From Actinomycetes bacterium (GTDB taxonomy: Bacteria > Actinomycetota > Acidimicrobiia > Acidimicrobiales > Acidimicrobiaceae), in NCBI GenBank assembly GCA_021790495.1, contig JAJYGZ010000174.1:1-6521 (forward strand): a DNA stretch of 6,521 bases. Direction: 5' to 3'. The translations under genes and the position numbers were made by a program. The notes under the pieces were generated by a model, which had not been told where the DNA came from, made no database searches, and was given only the letters and a program-made list of their open reading frames with translations. Positions 5,601 to 6,521 of this stretch are shown here, piece by piece. Positions within the stretch are counted from its first letter, which is position 1, and each line of letters starts with the position of its first letter.

Positions 5601-6521
5601 TTGGCGACAGAAAGAGAGCTCGAGCTCGAGCGCAAGCTCGCCGAAGGGGTGCTCGGCTCCCTTTCCGGCATGGTGGTAGTTCTGGATCAGAACGGCAAGA
5701 TCGTCCGCTTCAACCGCGAGGCCGAAGAGATCACCGGTTACACCTTTGACGAGGTGCGCGAGAATCCTAAGCTCTGGATGAACTGGATTGACCTGGCCGA
5801 TATGGAGTCGGTCAAAAAGGTTTTCACCGCGATCTTGTCGGGTCAATCGATGGGAACGCGCGAATTCTGGCATACCTCCAAGAGCGGAGAAAGGCGCTTC
5901 GTGGCGATGAGCGACGCGTATGTGCTAGACGACGAGGGCAATATCGCTGCGACGATACTGCTTGGGAACGATGTTACTGAAAAGCACCACAACGAAGAAT
6001 TGGTGCGATCGGAGCGCGACTTCACCTCGAGCGTGATGGACGCAGTGTCTGATGTGATAATGGTTCTAGATCGAAGCTCGCGCGTGGTGCGCTGCAACGC
6101 CGCGCTTGAAACCGTGCTCGGAGTGCCCTGCGACGACATCCGGTTCAAACCGACTAGGTTGGCCGACCTTTTGGTCTTTGACGATGACGAGGCGATTACG
6201 GAGTGGTTCGCCAATGCCATGCAGGGTGACATTTTGGAATTCTCCGGGTTCAAGCGTGCTGAGCAAACCCGAACTACGCGGATATTCGAATGGAAAGCGG
6301 TGCCGCTGGCTACCAGAGAGGCAGTTCCCGAGTTCTTCGTCGTCACCGGGACCGATGTGACCGCCAGACGTGAAGAGGCGCGCCAACTCAAGCGAGCCGC
6401 AGTGGTTTTTGAGACGTCGCCCCAGGCCATCATCATTACCAACGGAAAAGGCGCCGCGCTTGACGTAAACCCCGCTTATTGTAGCGCAACCGGTTTTTCA
6501 CGCCAAGAGGCGCTGAAGACC
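2598..6521 (+). CDS. Multi-sensor EAL c-di-GMP phosphodiesterase (globin-GAF-EAL-GAF-PASx4, 3' truncated)
   Basis: The frame stays open for 1308 codons and leaves the window, so the C-terminus is missing. Domains by residue: globin-like sensor about 45-165, with HVGYVHAMVGVKSSW (85-99) matching the F helix and His90 at the proximal position; GAF about 169-328; EAL about 339-585; helical segment without clear family about 586-712; GAF about 725-876; PAS about 890-1001, 1016-1131 and 1141-1258; start of a fourth PAS from about 1264. Helical linkers after D(I/V)T join the PAS domains. EAL residues for Mg2+ binding and hydrolysis of c-di-GMP to pGpG are all present: E367 of EAL, N424, E456, E459, D487-D488, K508, E544, Q564. 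No membrane segment is seen, so it is probably cytosolic. ATG 2598 is the first start after an in-frame TGA at 2448 but lacks an SD; ATG 2685 with GGAG is an alternative. A GGDEF output beyond the window is likely but unseen. Confidence 0.93.
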   Translation, partial: MTVDPGRYPDRGAEPGDGDDILEAAIGAFMDAFRSGNARSDGPSSVFSYLSDDELSRALAAQEDFLRHLVDPLIPAEELDAIAAHVGYVHAMVGVKSSWLLEIIPLISEVFHKSALAANLVGAGADHWIRVLSRRLGVAMRIMVAEGERIDEVVADGVEEVNRAVSVATTGADLIRAVLAAIYAIDGVASVAYGRADERGVILYEYVQGDEFSRYLELLERHEAKSIIANADVAQGLGPSGRAWRSGQIQHSASFSQDPSMEPWREMAAGLGLRSVMVLPIVKSDGETVGLLNIYSKWPGYFASPMRYRAFAYIQQVTSAALVKLDSGKVVSYEKRSQYREMLRGDALEMHYQPIVDLHTGNVVKLEALARLRGNDGTLISPGEFMGALGSEDLYVLFARGLEKSMRAVSRLDDAGITTGVSVNLPPQAVKDRRYFEAIVEKLSAWNVAPERLTLELTEEEELSDVTFNEASLLWRIRSLGVLLAQDDLGAGYSSLLRLERFGFHEVKIDQELVRGAGDPRNALDLIQHLTRLSHDMGIEVVVEGLESASLIEAAAIMGADYGQGYGIAKPMPEESVIKFFADFKWNANIGSPVTPLGALAALRRWSHQVTALGSYSELIESSLPIEELKSHLKGFPQLDLDTYFAEHASRGVSDRVQAVVDLENRISAFLAAELALGGENKEPALGQILDSGRLDAFEDGDALISEIHFTGAQLREILALQNRILTSISQGVDSKAILDQVCLGAESMLANAVATVMRLDDDGVLRIAAGPSLSASAYEAFGALVPSAGAGSCANAVLSCEAVYVTNTQVDPRWRDIKALANQFNLRACWSLPVKDPNSKILGSFALSSFENRKPSKFQRTLLETCANLVGIILERQRITAELELDRGRLRHMFDGNQAVKFVIDADTGIITEMNSAGAIFYGYEHDDLEPISIFDINVDMTPAELARIARISQLNGSYKGRARHRVASGELRDVEFFTHLYSEGDRHYFVSVIQDITDQLATERELELERKLAEGVLGSLSGMVVVLDQNGKIVRFNREAEEITGYTFDEVRENPKLWMNWIDLADMESVKKVFTAILSGQSMGTREFWHTSKSGERRFVAMSDAYVLDDEGNIAATILLGNDVTEKHHNEELVRSERDFTSSVMDAVSDVIMVLDRSSRVVRCNAALETVLGVPCDDIRFKPTRLADLLVFDDDEAITEWFANAMQGDILEFSGFKRAEQTRTTRIFEWKAVPLATREAVPEFFVVTGTDVTARREEARQLKRAAVVFETSPQAIIITNGKGAALDVNPAYCSATGFSRQEALKT

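Noticed and set aside
5618..5633. Tandem GAGCTC within the large gene
   Set aside because: It simply encodes the Glu-Leu-rich linker helix (ELELE) between PAS 1 and PAS 2.
4785..5873. 362-residue open frame on the - strand
   Set aside because: It is antisense to the large gene over the GAF2-PAS2 region, where the + frame has clear domain motifs. The antisense product shows no recognisable family and is the usual mirror of a GC-rich coding frame.
5843..6442. 199-residue open frame on the - strand
   Set aside because: It is antisense to PAS domains 2-4 of the large gene, very Ser/Thr-rich and without motifs.
1..6521. CRISPR array, prophage or defence system
   Set aside because: No regularly spaced repeats with unique spacers, no phage or nuclease genes, and the repeats present are only paired copies in one gap.

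Overview
The window holds the 3' tail of one gene, two complete genes and the first 1308 codons of a very large signalling gene. All are on the + strand, and long non-coding gaps separate the three main genes. Base composition is moderately GC-rich. The MiaA sequence has the TRRFARRQRSWF-type C-terminal motif, and its start looks leaderless. Together with the c-di-GMP sensor type, this fits an environmental, possibly acidophilic, actinobacterium (for example Acidimicrobiia-like). That placement is an inference with low confidence; no rRNA or other marker is present.

Layout: 1-77 is the last 24 codons of an unidentified gene. 195-626 is a small flavodoxin-fold protein with a strong Shine-Dalgarno. 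627-1025 is a 399-base gap with a strong SD in front of a four-codon ORF, a 6-2-6 palindrome and several TTGAC hexamers. 1026-1931 is miaA, the tRNA A37 dimethylallyltransferase. 1932-2597 is a 666-base gap with a strong long hairpin (about 2066-2128), a second set of competing hairpins (2182-2237), a 17-base direct repeat at an exact 60-base interval (2371 and 2431) and a possible small ORF that overlaps the next start as ATGA. 2598-6521 is an open frame that runs off the window edge.

The large protein is the main feature. Its visible order is globin-like sensor, GAF, EAL phosphodiesterase, an unassigned helical segment, a second GAF, then three complete PAS domains and the start of a fourth. 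All the EAL catalytic residues expected for c-di-GMP hydrolysis are present. Having the EAL domain near the N-terminus, with a second set of sensor modules after it, suggests another output domain (most likely GGDEF) beyond the window, but that part cannot be seen.

The genes do not form an obvious pathway: redox or electron transfer (flavodoxin-like), tRNA modification (miaA) and second-messenger signalling. The long gaps argue for separate transcription units. The gap before the signalling gene is the part least explained by ordinary annotation.
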